DNA of 57,273 nt from Bacillus mojavensis RO-H-1 = KCTC 3706 (GCF_000245335.1 NZ_JH600277.1:1-57273), one strand, 5' to 3'. Positions 40,324 to 50,126 are shown, numbered from the stretch's first letter. Numbers and translations are program-made. Notes: generated by a model not told the origin, from the sequence alone.

Positions 40324-41820
40324 TCACTTTGTTTTTTTAAACGCTTCCTCGTATTCCTGAATAATCTGCTTTCCTCCGCTTGATTCCCATTTTTCAACTT
40401 CTTTATCAAACTGGCTTTCTGTGATTTCTCCAATCATATATTTATAGGTGGCATCGTCTATCATTTTTTTCAGTTCATCTCCGCGTTCAGACTCCGCGGC
40501 GGAATACAAGCTCTCTGCCGGATTGGAGACGATGATGTTTTCATTGTCTTCCGTCAGCTCCTCGTACGCTGTCCGCAGCGGATCACCGGTGTTTTTTAAG
40601 TAAGCTTTATCAATGGCGATTAAGGCGGACAGCGGCTGAATATCAGTCTGCCAATCTTTTACCTGGCTTTCTTTTCTTGTGAATGTTTTGCCTTTTCCTT
40701 TATTGTAATGGACCCCGTCAATGCCGTAAGTCATCAGACTGTAGACGTCCTCTTCGGCTATTCGGTCGAAGAACGCTAAAATCCGTTTCAGCTCGGCTTC
40801 TGATTTCACACTCGTTTTCGGGAAAGCAAATACACCGTTATGCCCTCCTGACGCCCATACACGCTCTTTTCCGTCAGGGCCTTTTATGCGGTTAATGATC
40901 TCCAGCTCCATTGATTTATCAGAGGCATTGTCACGCAAATTAACAGCGTCCACCATATTCCCGATATAGATGCCGGCCTTTCCTTGAGAAAACAGCTCCT
41001 GCTGCTGGGTTTTGCTTGTGACTGGAAAGTCTTTATTCATGTAGCCGTTATCACGCAGTTTTTTCATGTAATCCATTGTGTCTTTGTATTCTTTCGTCAT
41101 GAAATCAGGCGTAAATTTTCCATTTGATTCCTTCCAGTCTGTCGGCATGCCTTCATATGAGCCAAGCGTCTTAAAAGCGCCGTAAATTAGATCATTTCGG
41201 TCAGTCAATCCGAATGTATCATCTTTTCCATCCTTGTCCGGGTCTTTCTCTGTAAACGCTTTGGCAACCTCATAAAGATCATCCAGCGTTTCCGGCGTTT
41301 TCAAATTCAAATTGTCCAGCCAGTCCTTCCGTATGACGATGCCTTGTCTCGAGAGGGGACGCTCTCTGTATATCCCGTAAAGCTTGCCATCGATTGTGAC
41401 ATTTTTATTAATGAGTTTATTCATCTTGTTTAAATTCGGATAATCTTTGATATAATCGCCTATTTCCCAGAACATTCCCGATCTGAAGGCATTCATGACA
41501 GACGAATTTTTAATGTCTTGAATTGTCACGATTTGCGGGAGATTGCCTGCTGCAAGCGCCGCATTCAGTCTGTCTTCTTTCACCGCATCAGGAACCCACG
41601 TGATGTCCAGTTCCGTATTTGTCAGCTTCTCAATTTCTTTAATGGCCCTGTCTTTCGGCGGCTGCTGGTGATACAAAATCGCCATCATAGACAGCTTTAC
41701 CTTTGAATCCGAGTCCGCCTTGCCTTCAGCTGATGATTGATCAGCCCCTTTACAGCCCGCCAGCACTCCTCCGAGAGCAAACACAAGTACAAACAAAAGC
41801 ACCCTCCATTTGTTTCCCAT
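40324..41820 (-). CDS. ytcQ: Lipoprotein sugar-binding protein YtcQ
   Basis: A 498-residue extracellular solute-binding lipoprotein: signal peptide with lipobox LAGC, C23 lipidated, then a two-domain binding fold. It should capture rhamnogalacturonan oligomers for the YteP/YtcP permease, as the homologous B. subtilis protein does. I chose the second of two adjacent ATGs (41820), six bases after GGAGG. It lies 23 bases after ytcP and probably shares its transcript and its cre site. Confidence 0.92.
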   Translation of the reverse strand: MGNKWRVLLFVLVFALGGVLAGCKGADQSSAEGKADSDSKVKLSMMAILYHQQPPKDRAIKEIEKLTNTELDITWVPDAVKEDRLNAALAAGNLPQIVTIQDIKNSSVMNAFRSGMFWEIGDYIKDYPNLNKMNKLINKNVTIDGKLYGIYRERPLSRQGIVIRKDWLDNLNLKTPETLDDLYEVAKAFTEKDPDKDGKDDTFGLTDRNDLIYGAFKTLGSYEGMPTDWKESNGKFTPDFMTKEYKDTMDYMKKLRDNGYMNKDFPVTSKTQQQELFSQGKAGIYIGNMVDAVNLRDNASDKSMELEIINRIKGPDGKERVWASGGHNGVFAFPKTSVKSEAELKRILAFFDRIAEEDVYSLMTYGIDGVHYNKGKGKTFTRKESQVKDWQTDIQPLSALIAIDKAYLKNTGDPLRTAYEELTEDNENIIVSNPAESLYSAAESERGDELKKMIDDATYKYMIGEITESQFDKEVEKWESSGGKQIIQEYEEAFKKTK

Positions 41821-41843
41821 CATACCCCTCCGTTTCATATTTT

Positions 41844-42746
41844 TTATCCTTTGACAGAACCCAGTAAAGCGCCTTTTGCAAAATGCTTTTGAATGAATGG
41901 ATAGACCAGCAGAACCGGAATGGTCGCTACCACTATCACTGCCATTTTGATCGTTTGCTCAGGCGGCGGGCTGCCCGAGCCCATTTCCGACATATCCCCT
42001 TGTACCCCGCTTGATACAATAACAATTTGGCGCAAAAGCACCTGAATCGGCCACTTTGCTGAATCATTTAAATACAAGATCGCCGTCATATACGTATTCC
42101 AGTACGTCACCGCATAAAACAGCGAAATCGTTGCGATCGCTGGAAGAGACAGCGGCAGCACAATTTTGAAGAAAATGCCCAAGTCATTGCAGCCGTCAAT
42201 TTTTGCGGACTCTTCCAGGCTCTCCGGGATGTTTTGAAAGAAGTTTTTCAGAATGATCAAGTTAAAGGCATTAATCGCTGTCGGCAAAATAAGGGCCCAG
42301 TAAGAATCAAGCAATCCAAGCGATTTGACCACCAGGAAAGTCGGAATCATTCCGCCGCTGAAGAGCATCGTAAATACGACGAGAAACATGAGCGGCTGCC
42401 GCCCAATTAAGTCGCGGCGGGATAAACCGTAAGCCATCAGTGAAGAAAGAAACATGCTGACCGCCGTGCCTACAACTGTCACAAACACAGAAACGAGCAA
42501 GCTTTTATAAATGATATCTGTCGAAAAAATGTAACGATAGGCATCGAGCGAAAAAGTGGTCGGTATTAAAATGAACTTTTTTGAAACCACTTCCTCTACT
42601 GTGGCAAAGGATGCCGCAATGACATGAATAAACGGAAGTACGCATATTAAAGCGAACATCAGCAAAAATCCGTAAATCAAAATATCAAACAGGCGATTTT
42701 TCAGTGAATGTGCGATCGTTTCCACCCCCTTTGTAAGCGTTGTCAT
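41844..42746 (-). CDS. ytcP: Carbohydrate ABC transporter permease YtcP
   Basis: An LplC-type permease with six membrane helices and the EAA loop EESAKIDGCNDLGIFFKIVLP. It is the partner of YteP. The start is doubtful. The only ATG in the region (42746) has no ribosome-binding site and sits inside a perfect cre site. A very strong AAAGGGGGTGG lies within codons 6-9. Eight bases after its core comes an ATC (codon 11), with no ATG, GTG or TTG at that spacing. B. subtilis YtcP is annotated, as I recall, about 14 residues shorter. The true protein is therefore probably 285-293 residues; the coordinates given are the longest ATG frame. Confidence 0.85.
   Translation of the reverse strand: MTTLTKGVETIAHSLKNRLFDILIYGFLLMFALICVLPFIHVIAASFATVEEVVSKKFILIPTTFSLDAYRYIFSTDIIYKSLLVSVFVTVVGTAVSMFLSSLMAYGLSRRDLIGRQPLMFLVVFTMLFSGGMIPTFLVVKSLGLLDSYWALILPTAINAFNLIILKNFFQNIPESLEESAKIDGCNDLGIFFKIVLPLSLPAIATISLFYAVTYWNTYMTAILYLNDSAKWPIQVLLRQIVIVSSGVQGDMSEMGSGSPPPEQTIKMAVIVVATIPVLLVYPFIQKHFAKGALLGSVKG
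42732..42745 (-). promoter_or_regulatory. cre site (CcpA) at the start of ytcPQ
   Basis: TGTAAGCGTTGTCA (plus strand) fits every position of the cre consensus TGWAANCGNTNWCA. It lies downstream of the likely ytcP promoter, so CcpA bound here would act as a roadblock during growth on glucose. Confidence 0.75.
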
Positions 42747-42788
42747 TTTGTTAAAACGAGCTGCAGCATGTGACGATATCGTGTCTAA

Positions 42789-42818
42789 AATGTAGCAAAT
42801 GTGTGATTGCCATGTCTA
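42789..42818 (-). promoter_or_regulatory. Candidate promoter of ytcPQ
   Basis: On the minus strand TAGACA (42813-42818), an 18-base spacer, TACATT (42789-42794). Confidence 0.4.
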
Positions 42819-42883
42819 TAATCATTTGAACACTGTCCCTTGCCCAGCGGCATCGGAATTGGCTTGAAACCGATCATAAAAGA

Positions 42884-42916
42884 AAAAGAGCATCATCTTA
42901 GAAAATGATTATGCTC
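42884..42916 (-). terminator. Terminator of the bio operon after ytbQ
   Basis: GAGC-ATA-ATCAT / ATGAT-GCTC with a bulge, followed on the minus strand by TTTTTCTTTT. It overlaps the ytbQ stop. Confidence 0.7.
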
Positions 42917-43682
42917 TGTTATTGCCGTTCTCTTCTTCCTCTTTCAGAAGTTCGGCCGTATTGATTTGAGGTGTAAACCCAAGCTCCTGAACCGCGGATT
43001 CTATTGACCACGGCCTGCCGGGATTGTCAGAGACGGCGTAATAAGTGCCGTAACGGATATTCGTCTCAATGGCTGCTTTAAAAATCGACAGCAGGTCTGG
43101 ATGGGAAAGAAGCGTTTTTTTCGTCCGGTCTTTCTCATGCAGTGTATCCATTTCATCTGTAACGACAGTTCCGATTCGAAGGTTGATAACAGAAAGCTTA
43201 TTTTCCAGATAAAACAGGTGGCCGATATGTTCCGAGGTCAGCTTTAGGACGCCGTAGAGATTCTTTGACAGCGGATAGTCATCGGTTGTGATTTCCCGCC
43301 CTAAGAGTGAATGCCCGTCCTTTTCGTACACATCTGTCACATGATTGCTGCTGGCGAAAACAACCTTTGGAATGCCGAGCTCTGCTGCCGCTCGGCACAA
43401 ATAGTAGGTTGCTCTATAAAAAATATCCGTCATTTTTTCAAATTCAGCTACATCCATGACATCATATTTGATTTTGACAGCGAGTAAATTCAAGATCACA
43501 TCTGTATCTCTCGGAATCTTCTTCAATAGATCTTCATAGTTTGACGCGTCTGCCTGAATAGCGTGTGTTATGCCATCGTAACGGTCTTTATCCAGCACCG
43601 TCACCTCGTACTCAGACATAAGCCCTTCAGCCAATATCCGCCCAATCACACCATTTCCGCCAGCGATCAGCACTTTTCTCAT
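42909..43682 (-). CDS. ytbQ: NAD-dependent epimerase/dehydratase-family protein YtbQ
   Basis: A 257-residue extended short-chain dehydrogenase. The NAD-binding glycine motif GGNGVIG is at residues 8-14, and a YxxxK-type pair is found in LYGVLK with an upstream Ser in FASSNH. It resembles uronate dehydrogenases in overall plan. It is the seventh and last gene of bioWAFDBI-ytbQ, as in B. subtilis; no need for it in biotin synthesis has been shown. The ATG follows AAAGGGGAGTG. The adjacent rhamnogalacturonan genes are an alternative functional context, but the transcript boundary favours the bio operon. Confidence 0.88.
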   Translation of the reverse strand: MRKVLIAGGNGVIGRILAEGLMSEYEVTVLDKDRYDGITHAIQADASNYEDLLKKIPRDTDVILNLLAVKIKYDVMDVAEFEKMTDIFYRATYYLCRAAAELGIPKVVFASSNHVTDVYEKDGHSLLGREITTDDYPLSKNLYGVLKLTSEHIGHLFYLENKLSVINLRIGTVVTDEMDTLHEKDRTKKTLLSHPDLLSIFKAAIETNIRYGTYYAVSDNPGRPWSIESAVQELGFTPQINTAELLKEEEENGNNRA

Positions 43683-43765
43683 ATGTTCACTCCCCTTTTT
43701 TATAGATTGCCCATTTTCCCAGGGGATGACACTTTTTCAGCATTCATGGCTTCCTTTAGCCTTCA

Positions 43766-44950
43766 TTAAAAAGTAACTGGCAGCTCCATAAGCGCTCTAA
43801 AACCAATTAACTTCCGGTACCGCACTTCAGAAACAGCGAGCTGCAGGCTTGGCATGCGCTGCAGAAGAGTGTTGATTGCAATTTGTGCTTCTAACCGTGC
43901 CAGCGAAGAACCTATACAAATATGGTGGCCCTGCCCGAATGAAAGATGGGGATTAGGGCTTCTGGTGATATCGAACTCATTGGCATGCGCGAATACTTTT
44001 GGATCTCGATTGGCAGCCCCCAGCAGAACATAGACTTGCTCCCCTTGACGAATCGTTACGCCATTCATTTCAATCTCTTCTGACGCAACACGAGCTGTCA
44101 TTTGTGTGGGACTTTCATAGCGTAAGCATTCCTCAACTGCGGTATGAATCAGAGCTGGGTTTTCTTTGAGCTGCAAAAGCTGTTCTCGATGCTGCAGCAG
44201 ACAAAGAATTGAGTTGCTGATGAGATTCACTGTTGTTTCATGTCCGGCGATTGCCAGCAATATACACGTTGATGCCACTTCCTCTTCCGTCAGCTTATCA
44301 GCCTGTTCTTCCTTCAGCAGCATGCTGATCACATCATGCTGCGGATTTTGTTTCCGTTTTTGAATGAGCTCTCTAAAATACTCCTTCATCTTTCCTGTGA
44401 TCTGATTGCCGTCTGTTAACACCTTTCTTGATCGGGTTAAATCAATTGTTTGAACGAGGCTTGACGCCCACTCTTTACATTGATCCCTTTCTTCTGCCGG
44501 CACACCTATGATCTTAGCAATAATGCAGCTTGCCAAAGGAAAAGCAAAGTCAGAAATCAGCTCCATCTTTTTTTCACCTTGCACTTGATCAAGCAAATGA
44601 TGGACAGTTTCATTTATAAATGGGCGATAGCACTCTGTCATTCTCGGAGTAAATACGCCGCTGACCGGTAGACGCAGACGCCTATGATCAGGCTGATTCT
44701 GAAACAGCATCATCTGCTTCTGGACATGATTTAGATCCTTATATTTCATAGACGTCTCGGGCAGCGGGACACGTGTTTTGAATCTGGTATCTTTCAGAAT
44801 TGCTGCCGCTTCCTCATATCCCGTGACATACCAGCCTGGATACTTTAAAACATTCCCTTTATATAAAGGGTGTGCAGAACGTAATGTGTCGTAATAAGGA
44901 TAAGGGTTTTTAAAAAACGCAGAAGGTGTAAGTGAAATTGGAATTGTCAT
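43766..44950 (-). CDS. bioI: Cytochrome P450 BioI (pimeloyl-ACP forming)
   Basis: A 394-residue P450 (CYP107H type) that cleaves fatty acyl-ACP to pimeloyl-ACP for biotin synthesis. I-helix AGHETT is at 235-240, the ExxR pair is E274/R277, and the heme-binding loop FGQGHHICIG contains the proximal thiolate C345. It is soluble, without a membrane anchor. A clear intrinsic terminator lies between bioB and bioI, so its expression depends on read-through. It appears intact. Confidence 0.96.
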   Translation of the reverse strand: MTIPISLTPSAFFKNPYPYYDTLRSAHPLYKGNVLKYPGWYVTGYEEAAAILKDTRFKTRVPLPETSMKYKDLNHVQKQMMLFQNQPDHRRLRLPVSGVFTPRMTECYRPFINETVHHLLDQVQGEKKMELISDFAFPLASCIIAKIIGVPAEERDQCKEWASSLVQTIDLTRSRKVLTDGNQITGKMKEYFRELIQKRKQNPQHDVISMLLKEEQADKLTEEEVASTCILLAIAGHETTVNLISNSILCLLQHREQLLQLKENPALIHTAVEECLRYESPTQMTARVASEEIEMNGVTIRQGEQVYVLLGAANRDPKVFAHANEFDITRSPNPHLSFGQGHHICIGSSLARLEAQIAINTLLQRMPSLQLAVSEVRYRKLIGFRALMELPVTF

Positions 44951-44987
44951 ATGCTCCCTTTCATGATTCTGACATCATCATTTTGAC

Positions 44988-45027
44988 TCTATAAAAATAA
45001 AAGCAATCGACATGACACCGATTGCTT
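44988..45027 (-). terminator. Internal terminator between bioB and bioI
   Basis: AAGCAATCG / CGATTGCTT, a 9-bp stem with a 9-base loop, followed on the minus strand by TTATTTTTAT. A terminator at this point is known in B. subtilis and yields a shorter bioW-to-bioB transcript. Confidence 0.8.
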
Positions 45028-45039
45028 CTATTCTTGCTT

Positions 45040-46047
45040 TCAGCTATTTGCACTTAAACTGGCTTTCATTTCTTCGACCGATTCTACTTCAAATCCTAAA
45101 TCACTCAGCATTTTATGATCCTCCGTCTCCTCCTGTCCGGAAGTCGTTAAATAATCTCCGACAAAGATGGAGTTGGCGGCGTACAGCCCCAATGGCTGCA
45201 ATGAGCGGAGATTGACCTCTCTTCCACCAGAAATGCGGATTTCTTTTGACGGATTGATATAACGGAACAGCGCCAGCACTTTTAAACAATACAGCGGGTT
45301 TAATTCATTTACGCCTTCTAATGGTGTGCCGTCAATCGCATGCAAGAAATTCACTGGAATGGAATCGGCGTCAAGGGCCTTCAAGCTTTGTGCGATATCA
45401 ATGACATCCTGCTTCGTTTCCTTCATCCCGATAATGGCGCCTGAACATGGAGACATGCCGGAGGTTTTTGCAATCTCAACCGTATTGACCCTATCCTCGT
45501 ACGTATGTGACGTGGTAATGTTTGAATGATTTCTCTGAGATGTATTGACATTATGATTATAGCGGTCTACTCCGGCTGCTTTCAGCCGTTTCGCCTGCTC
45601 CGGCTTTAACAGCCCGAGACACGCACAAACTTTCAGCCCATACGTCTCTTTTATTTCCTGTACTGCTTCTACGACCTGATCGACCTCTCTGTTGGACGGT
45701 CCCCTGCCGCTTGCCACGATACAGTATGTACCTATGTTCAAATCATGCGCCCGCTTTGCGCCTTCCAGAAGAATTTCCTTTTTCACCATCCGGTAAGTCT
45801 CAATCGGCGCTTTCGAAATCGCAGACTGGGAACAATAGCCGCAATTCTCCGGACAGAGCCCTGATTTTGCATTCATAATCATATTGAGCTTCACTTTTTT
45901 TCCATAAAATCGTTTTCTGATGTGAAAAGCTCCATGCATCAAAAGCAAGATGTCTTCATCTGGACAGTTTAAAATAGAAAGCGCCTCTTCGTTGGTCACC
46001 TCTGCTCCGCCCAGCACCCTGTTTGCGAGTTCCATCCATTGATTCAT
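45040..46047 (-). CDS. bioB: Biotin synthase
   Basis: A 335-residue radical SAM enzyme that inserts sulfur into dethiobiotin. The [4Fe-4S] motif is C65-x3-C69-x2-C72 (CPENCGYC). TIM-barrel residues that hold the [2Fe-2S] cluster follow (NHNVNTSQRN with conserved Arg further on, in RISGGRE). The start overlaps the bioD stop by four bases. It is the last gene before the internal terminator. Confidence 0.97.
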   Translation of the reverse strand: MNQWMELANRVLGGAEVTNEEALSILNCPDEDILLLMHGAFHIRKRFYGKKVKLNMIMNAKSGLCPENCGYCSQSAISKAPIETYRMVKKEILLEGAKRAHDLNIGTYCIVASGRGPSNREVDQVVEAVQEIKETYGLKVCACLGLLKPEQAKRLKAAGVDRYNHNVNTSQRNHSNITTSHTYEDRVNTVEIAKTSGMSPCSGAIIGMKETKQDVIDIAQSLKALDADSIPVNFLHAIDGTPLEGVNELNPLYCLKVLALFRYINPSKEIRISGGREVNLRSLQPLGLYAANSIFVGDYLTTSGQEETEDHKMLSDLGFEVESVEEMKASLSANS

Positions 46048-46745
46048 TCTCCTACCCCCACTTGATTCATCAGTAATGATAGATCGATATGGTCTTTTAC
46101 CATATGAAGAACCGTTTCTTTCGTCACGTTGGCAAGCTTAGGCGTTATCCCTAAAATCGGCACACCGCATAAGCGCTCAATCATCTCAGGATTGGTTTTT
46201 TCATCATGATCAGGAGAATCACTGATCCCATTGATGACAATTCCGGCGATTGGAAGACTCATCCTTTTCGCATATTGGACAGTTAAAAAGGTATGATTAA
46301 TTGTTCCGAGATGAGGACGCGCCACAATGATCAGGGGGAGCTGCAACGCTTTTATGACATGACTGACTAAAAAATCCTCTCCCAATGGCACAGAAATTCC
46401 GCCCGCACCTTCTACGATGAAGCATTCATGTTTTTCTCTTATCCGCTCCCAATGGCGTAAGACTTCTTGCATTTTGACAGCCTTTCCCTCCAGCTTTCCT
46501 GCAACGTATGGAGCTAGCGGCTCTTTGAATGCAAAAGGCGTAATCTCTTCATGTGAGAGACTCGTTTGCGACATCTCTTTCAGCAGGCTTGTGTCACTAT
46601 TCGGATGATGACGAGAAATCCCGCTTAAAAATGGTTTAAATACTCCGACATCCATCTTATTTTCCCGGAATAAAGCTGCAAGACCGCTGGATATCACCGT
46701 TTTCCCCACTTCTGTATCTGTTCCTGTTACAAAAAAACCTTTCAT
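46044..46745 (-). CDS. bioD: Dethiobiotin synthetase
   Basis: A 233-residue ATP-dependent carboxylase that closes the ureido ring of dethiobiotin from DAPA and CO2. The P-loop GTDTEVGKT is at residues 8-16, with EGAGGISVP in the middle. It overlaps bioF by four bases and bioB by four bases, which fits translational coupling. Confidence 0.96.
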   Translation of the reverse strand: MKGFFVTGTDTEVGKTVISSGLAALFRENKMDVGVFKPFLSGISRHHPNSDTSLLKEMSQTSLSHEEITPFAFKEPLAPYVAGKLEGKAVKMQEVLRHWERIREKHECFIVEGAGGISVPLGEDFLVSHVIKALQLPLIIVARPHLGTINHTFLTVQYAKRMSLPIAGIVINGISDSPDHDEKTNPEMIERLCGVPILGITPKLANVTKETVLHMVKDHIDLSLLMNQVGVGE

Positions 46746-47914
46746 GGAATGATGTTCAGCTCCTTTCCAATTGAACGAAATGCTTCCAGCAAATGATCAA
46801 TATCCCTTATACTGTGCCCAGCTGTGATGGTTAAGCGGATACGGCTCTCTCCTGGCGCTACGGTCGGCGGCCGAATGGCAGGGGCGTAGATTCCCTTGTC
46901 CTGCAATTTTTCAGCAAATGTGACCGTTTTTCGGGTATCGCCGATGACCACCGGAATAATCGGTGTATGATGCCCCTTCACCGTATAGCCCATGTGCTTC
47001 AGATTCGTTTTGATCATCTGGATATAAGAAAATAAAAGCTCCCGTTTATCCTTGCTGGCTTCAATGATGTCTAACGCCTCATGGGCAGCTGCGCAGCTTG
47101 CCGGCGGAATAGCGGTTTGAAAGATAAACGTTCTGGCATGGTTCAGCAGAAAGTCGATGATTACAGCTGAACCGGCAGCAAAACCTCCTTCCACTCCGGC
47201 AGCTTTGCTTAGCGTGCCGATGACAATGTCAGGACACACACCGAAATGGTCACTCGTCCCTCCTCCTGATTCACCCAAAACACCTGTTGCATGCGCATCA
47301 TCAACAATGACATAAGCATGATAGCGTTTAGCAAGGGCGATGATCTGACGAAGAGGGGCAATCGTGCCGTCCATGCTGAATACCCCGTCTGTGACGATAA
47401 AACGGCGCTGGTACCGCTGTGTTTCTTTCAGCTTTTCTTCAAGATCTGCCATATCGATATGACGATAAATACCCGTATCAGCCTTAGACAGGCGGCAGCC
47501 ATCGATAATACTTGCATGATTTAACTGATCACTTAAAATGACATCGCCTTTTTCAGGTAACGAAGAAAGAACACCGACATTGGCTAAATAGCCGCTTGAA
47601 AACAGTAAAGCCGCTTCTGTCCGTTTAAAACCGGCAATCTTTTTTTCGAGTTTTTCATGCCAGATCGAATTGCCTGTCGTTAAACGCGAGCCGCTGCTTC
47701 CTGCTCCAAATTGCTGCAGTGCTGCTTGGGCTGCAGAGATCAAACGGTTATGGTTTGCCAGACCTAAATAATTGTTTGACGACCAGACCGTTTGATTTTT
47801 GCCATTCATCGTTCCCTCTGGAATTGGAGGCCCGTTCATTGTTCTGAGTGTACGGTATACGCCGGCTCCCTTCGCTTTGTCTAACCGGCTGCTTAACCAG
47901 CTGTCAATGCTCAA
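46742..47914 (-). CDS. bioF: 8-amino-7-oxononanoate synthase
   Basis: A 390-residue PLP enzyme of the alpha-oxoamine synthase family that condenses pimeloyl-ACP/CoA with alanine. PLP lysine K237 lies in GTLSKAAG, the DDAHATG motif is at 205-211, and SNNYLGLA is near the N-terminus. It overlaps bioA by 11 bases. Length matches the family. Confidence 0.96.
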   Translation of the reverse strand: MSIDSWLSSRLDKAKGAGVYRTLRTMNGPPIPEGTMNGKNQTVWSSNNYLGLANHNRLISAAQAALQQFGAGSSGSRLTTGNSIWHEKLEKKIAGFKRTEAALLFSSGYLANVGVLSSLPEKGDVILSDQLNHASIIDGCRLSKADTGIYRHIDMADLEEKLKETQRYQRRFIVTDGVFSMDGTIAPLRQIIALAKRYHAYVIVDDAHATGVLGESGGGTSDHFGVCPDIVIGTLSKAAGVEGGFAAGSAVIIDFLLNHARTFIFQTAIPPASCAAAHEALDIIEASKDKRELLFSYIQMIKTNLKHMGYTVKGHHTPIIPVVIGDTRKTVTFAEKLQDKGIYAPAIRPPTVAPGESRIRLTITAGHSIRDIDHLLEAFRSIGKELNIIP

Positions 47915-49250
47915 GGCTCGTTACCTCTTGGATCGCTTCTTTCATAATAGACACCATTGCTTCTAGCTCTTCAGCTGTACTGGCAAGCGGAGGCAGAAAT
48001 GCAATCACATCGCCGAGCGGTCTTGTCAGCATCCCCAGCTCTCTCATTTTCAAAGAAACTTTGTACCCCACACGCCGATCAGCAGGATAAGGCTGTTTAG
48101 TTTCCTTTGATTGAACAAGCTCTGCACCGCACATAAAGCCGAGCTGCCGAATATCCCCAACATGAGGAAGAGTATGCAAGTCTTGAAGAAGCAAATGGAG
48201 CTTTTCACTTTTTAGCGCAACTTGTTCAACGATGTTTTCAGATTCAAATAATCTCAGGTTTTCAAGAGCAACCGCACAGCCAAGCTGATTTCCTGTATAG
48301 GAGTGACCGTGGAAAAAGGTTTTTTGTTCTTTGTAATCATCGTAGAATGCATGGTAGATGTCTTCGGTGGCAAAGGTGACAGCTATCGGCAAATAGCCTC
48401 CTGTAATGCCTTTTCCGGCAGCCATTAGATCAGGCTGAACATTTTCGTGCTCACATGCAAACATTTTCCCCGTCCGGCCAAAACCAGTGGCAACTTCATC
48501 AACAATCATTAAGACATCGTAAGCTGTACAAAGCTGGCGCACCCCTGACAAGTATCCTTCCGGCATCACAATCATGCCGGATGCTCCTTGAACCATTGAT
48601 TCAATAGAAAGCGCTGCAATTTCGCGATGGTGTTCCTTTAGCAGCTGTTCAAGCGCATAGAGACACTCATCACGGCTCTGCACAGGATCACCGCTTTCAG
48701 AGCGGTATACATAAGGGATCGGAGCTTTATAACTGTCAAACATTAACGGGCCATAGACGTGGTGGAACAGTTCAATAGAACCAACACTGACGGCACCAAT
48801 CGTATCGCCGTGATATCCATTTTTCATTGCGATAAATTTTTGTTTTTCAGGCTTCCCGATGTTCTTCCAATATTGAAACGCCATTTTAAGAGCAATTTCC
48901 ATCGCTTCTGCACCGCTGTCTGAATAAAAAACACGCGTCAGCTTCTCCGGACTGATCTCAATTAATGTCTCGGCAAGTTCGGTCGCCGGAACGTTGGTCA
49001 TGCCCAATAATGTGGAGTGAGCAATTTTTCCAAGCTGTTTTATGATGGCCTCATCTAATTCCTTTTTGCGGTGCCCGTGCACATTAAGCCAAACGGAAGA
49101 AAAGCCGTCATAATATTCCTTGCCGTTTATGTCTTTTACTTTGATTCCGTTGCCGCTCTCTATGATCAAGGGATGTTCATCATAGTCTTTCATTTGAGTA
49201 AAAGGCAGCCAAAGATGCTTTTTACTTTTTTCTATCAACTCCTGAGTCAT
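47904..49250 (-). CDS. bioA: DAPA aminotransferase
   Basis: A 448-residue class III aminotransferase that makes 7,8-diaminononanoate. PLP lysine K280 lies in AAGKGITGG, with [11 protein letters not shown] at 251-261. The B. subtilis enzyme is known to use lysine rather than SAM as amino donor. The start is the second of two adjacent ATGs (49250), six bases after GGGGGG. It overlaps the 3' end of bioW by 29 bases. Confidence 0.95.
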   Translation of the reverse strand: MTQELIEKSKKHLWLPFTQMKDYDEHPLIIESGNGIKVKDINGKEYYDGFSSVWLNVHGHRKKELDEAIIKQLGKIAHSTLLGMTNVPATELAETLIEISPEKLTRVFYSDSGAEAMEIALKMAFQYWKNIGKPEKQKFIAMKNGYHGDTIGAVSVGSIELFHHVYGPLMFDSYKAPIPYVYRSESGDPVQSRDECLYALEQLLKEHHREIAALSIESMVQGASGMIVMPEGYLSGVRQLCTAYDVLMIVDEVATGFGRTGKMFACEHENVQPDLMAAGKGITGGYLPIAVTFATEDIYHAFYDDYKEQKTFFHGHSYTGNQLGCAVALENLRLFESENIVEQVALKSEKLHLLLQDLHTLPHVGDIRQLGFMCGAELVQSKETKQPYPADRRVGYKVSLKMRELGMLTRPLGDVIAFLPPLASTAEELEAMVSIMKEAIQEVTSLEH

Positions 49251-50016
49251 CATCTTCCCCCCAATCAATGAAAATAGGCTGCTTTACCAGATAGTTTATG
49301 TAACTATTTACATCTTCTGAGCCGTCAGCAAAAAAGATGCGGCAGCCATCTTCATTCCCGTATTCTTTCATTGCTGTAATACGCTGATAGCCCAGTTTAT
49401 GACTTGCAACATAGCCTGTTATGTAATCAGGGTCATCCGACCAGCATAATTCTGCAACAGCTGCCGGATGATCACTCACCTTTGAAGCAAGCGCAAGGGC
49501 CTCTTTTGTTCTTGAATTGGACGGCATGTTATTGCGGAGCGCCCAATTTTCAAAATTGGCGTCCGGCCAATCCATTCTGGATACCCGTACACCTTTTTCT
49601 AGTGTTTGATCAATTCGCTTGCCAGAGTAAATATCAAACACCACCGCTCCCCTGATACCCCGCCATTCAGGAATGTGTTTATATGCTTTTTCAATCACTT
49701 TTCTTGAAACACCCGCTTTCTCCAATAAGAATCGGGCAAGACTTTGTCCCTCTTCTGGGGATTCCACTTCATTTGTCTTGATTGGTAATGGGTGAATCGT
49801 CTTTACCGGCTCATGAACCTCTTCAAATTGAATTTGCATAAAATCCGGTTTTCCTCTTGAGTGGGATAAGCCTTTTTCTAGTAAGGCATTCACCGTATGT
49901 TTCATATTATCGAACGTGATAAGCCGTTCTCCGCCGGATATATGCTTTCCACCATCTTCGTGAGACCCATTCATAGAAGCTCTCATTCTGACACTGTAAA
50001 ATGTTTCTTCTTGCAT
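49222..50016 (-). CDS. bioW: 6-carboxyhexanoate--CoA ligase (pimeloyl-CoA synthetase)
   Basis: A 264-residue BioW ligase that activates free pimelate to pimeloyl-CoA. It has the family N-terminus (FYSVRMRAS, then KHISGGERL) and the conserved [12 protein letters not shown] region. It is a few residues longer than the B. subtilis protein, with an extended basic C-terminus. First gene of the operon, preceded by a SigA promoter and BirA operator. With BioI also present the strain has two routes to pimelate. Confidence 0.95.
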   Translation of the reverse strand: MQEETFYSVRMRASMNGSHEDGGKHISGGERLITFDNMKHTVNALLEKGLSHSRGKPDFMQIQFEEVHEPVKTIHPLPIKTNEVESPEEGQSLARFLLEKAGVSRKVIEKAYKHIPEWRGIRGAVVFDIYSGKRIDQTLEKGVRVSRMDWPDANFENWALRNNMPSNSRTKEALALASKVSDHPAAVAELCWSDDPDYITGYVASHKLGYQRITAMKEYGNEDGCRIFFADGSEDVNSYINYLVKQPIFIDWGEDDDSGVDRKK

Positions 50017-50061
50017 ACCTTCTCGCCCTTTCAGCTTTGATTACAGAAGAAAGCAGACTAT

Positions 50062-50092
50062 TTGTTAACCATTTATAAATTAAGGTTAACAA
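50062..50092 (-). promoter_or_regulatory. BirA operator of the bio operon
   Basis: TTGTTAACC (50062-50070) and GGTTAACAA (50084-50092), a perfect inverted repeat with a 13-base spacer. It lies just downstream of the promoter -10, where biotinyl-AMP-BirA would block transcription. Confidence 0.9.
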
Positions 50093-50097
50093 ATAGA

Positions 50098-50126
50098 ATA
50101 CTATTATGTATATACAATTCTGTCAA
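50098..50126 (-). promoter_or_regulatory. SigA promoter of bioW
   Basis: On the minus strand TTGACA (50121-50126), a 17-base spacer, TAGTAT (50098-50103). Confidence 0.75.

Noticed and set aside
43700..43750. Possible 15-codon peptide between bioI and ytbQ
   Set aside because: Poor ribosome-binding site spacing and no recognisable sequence; more likely untranslated spacer.
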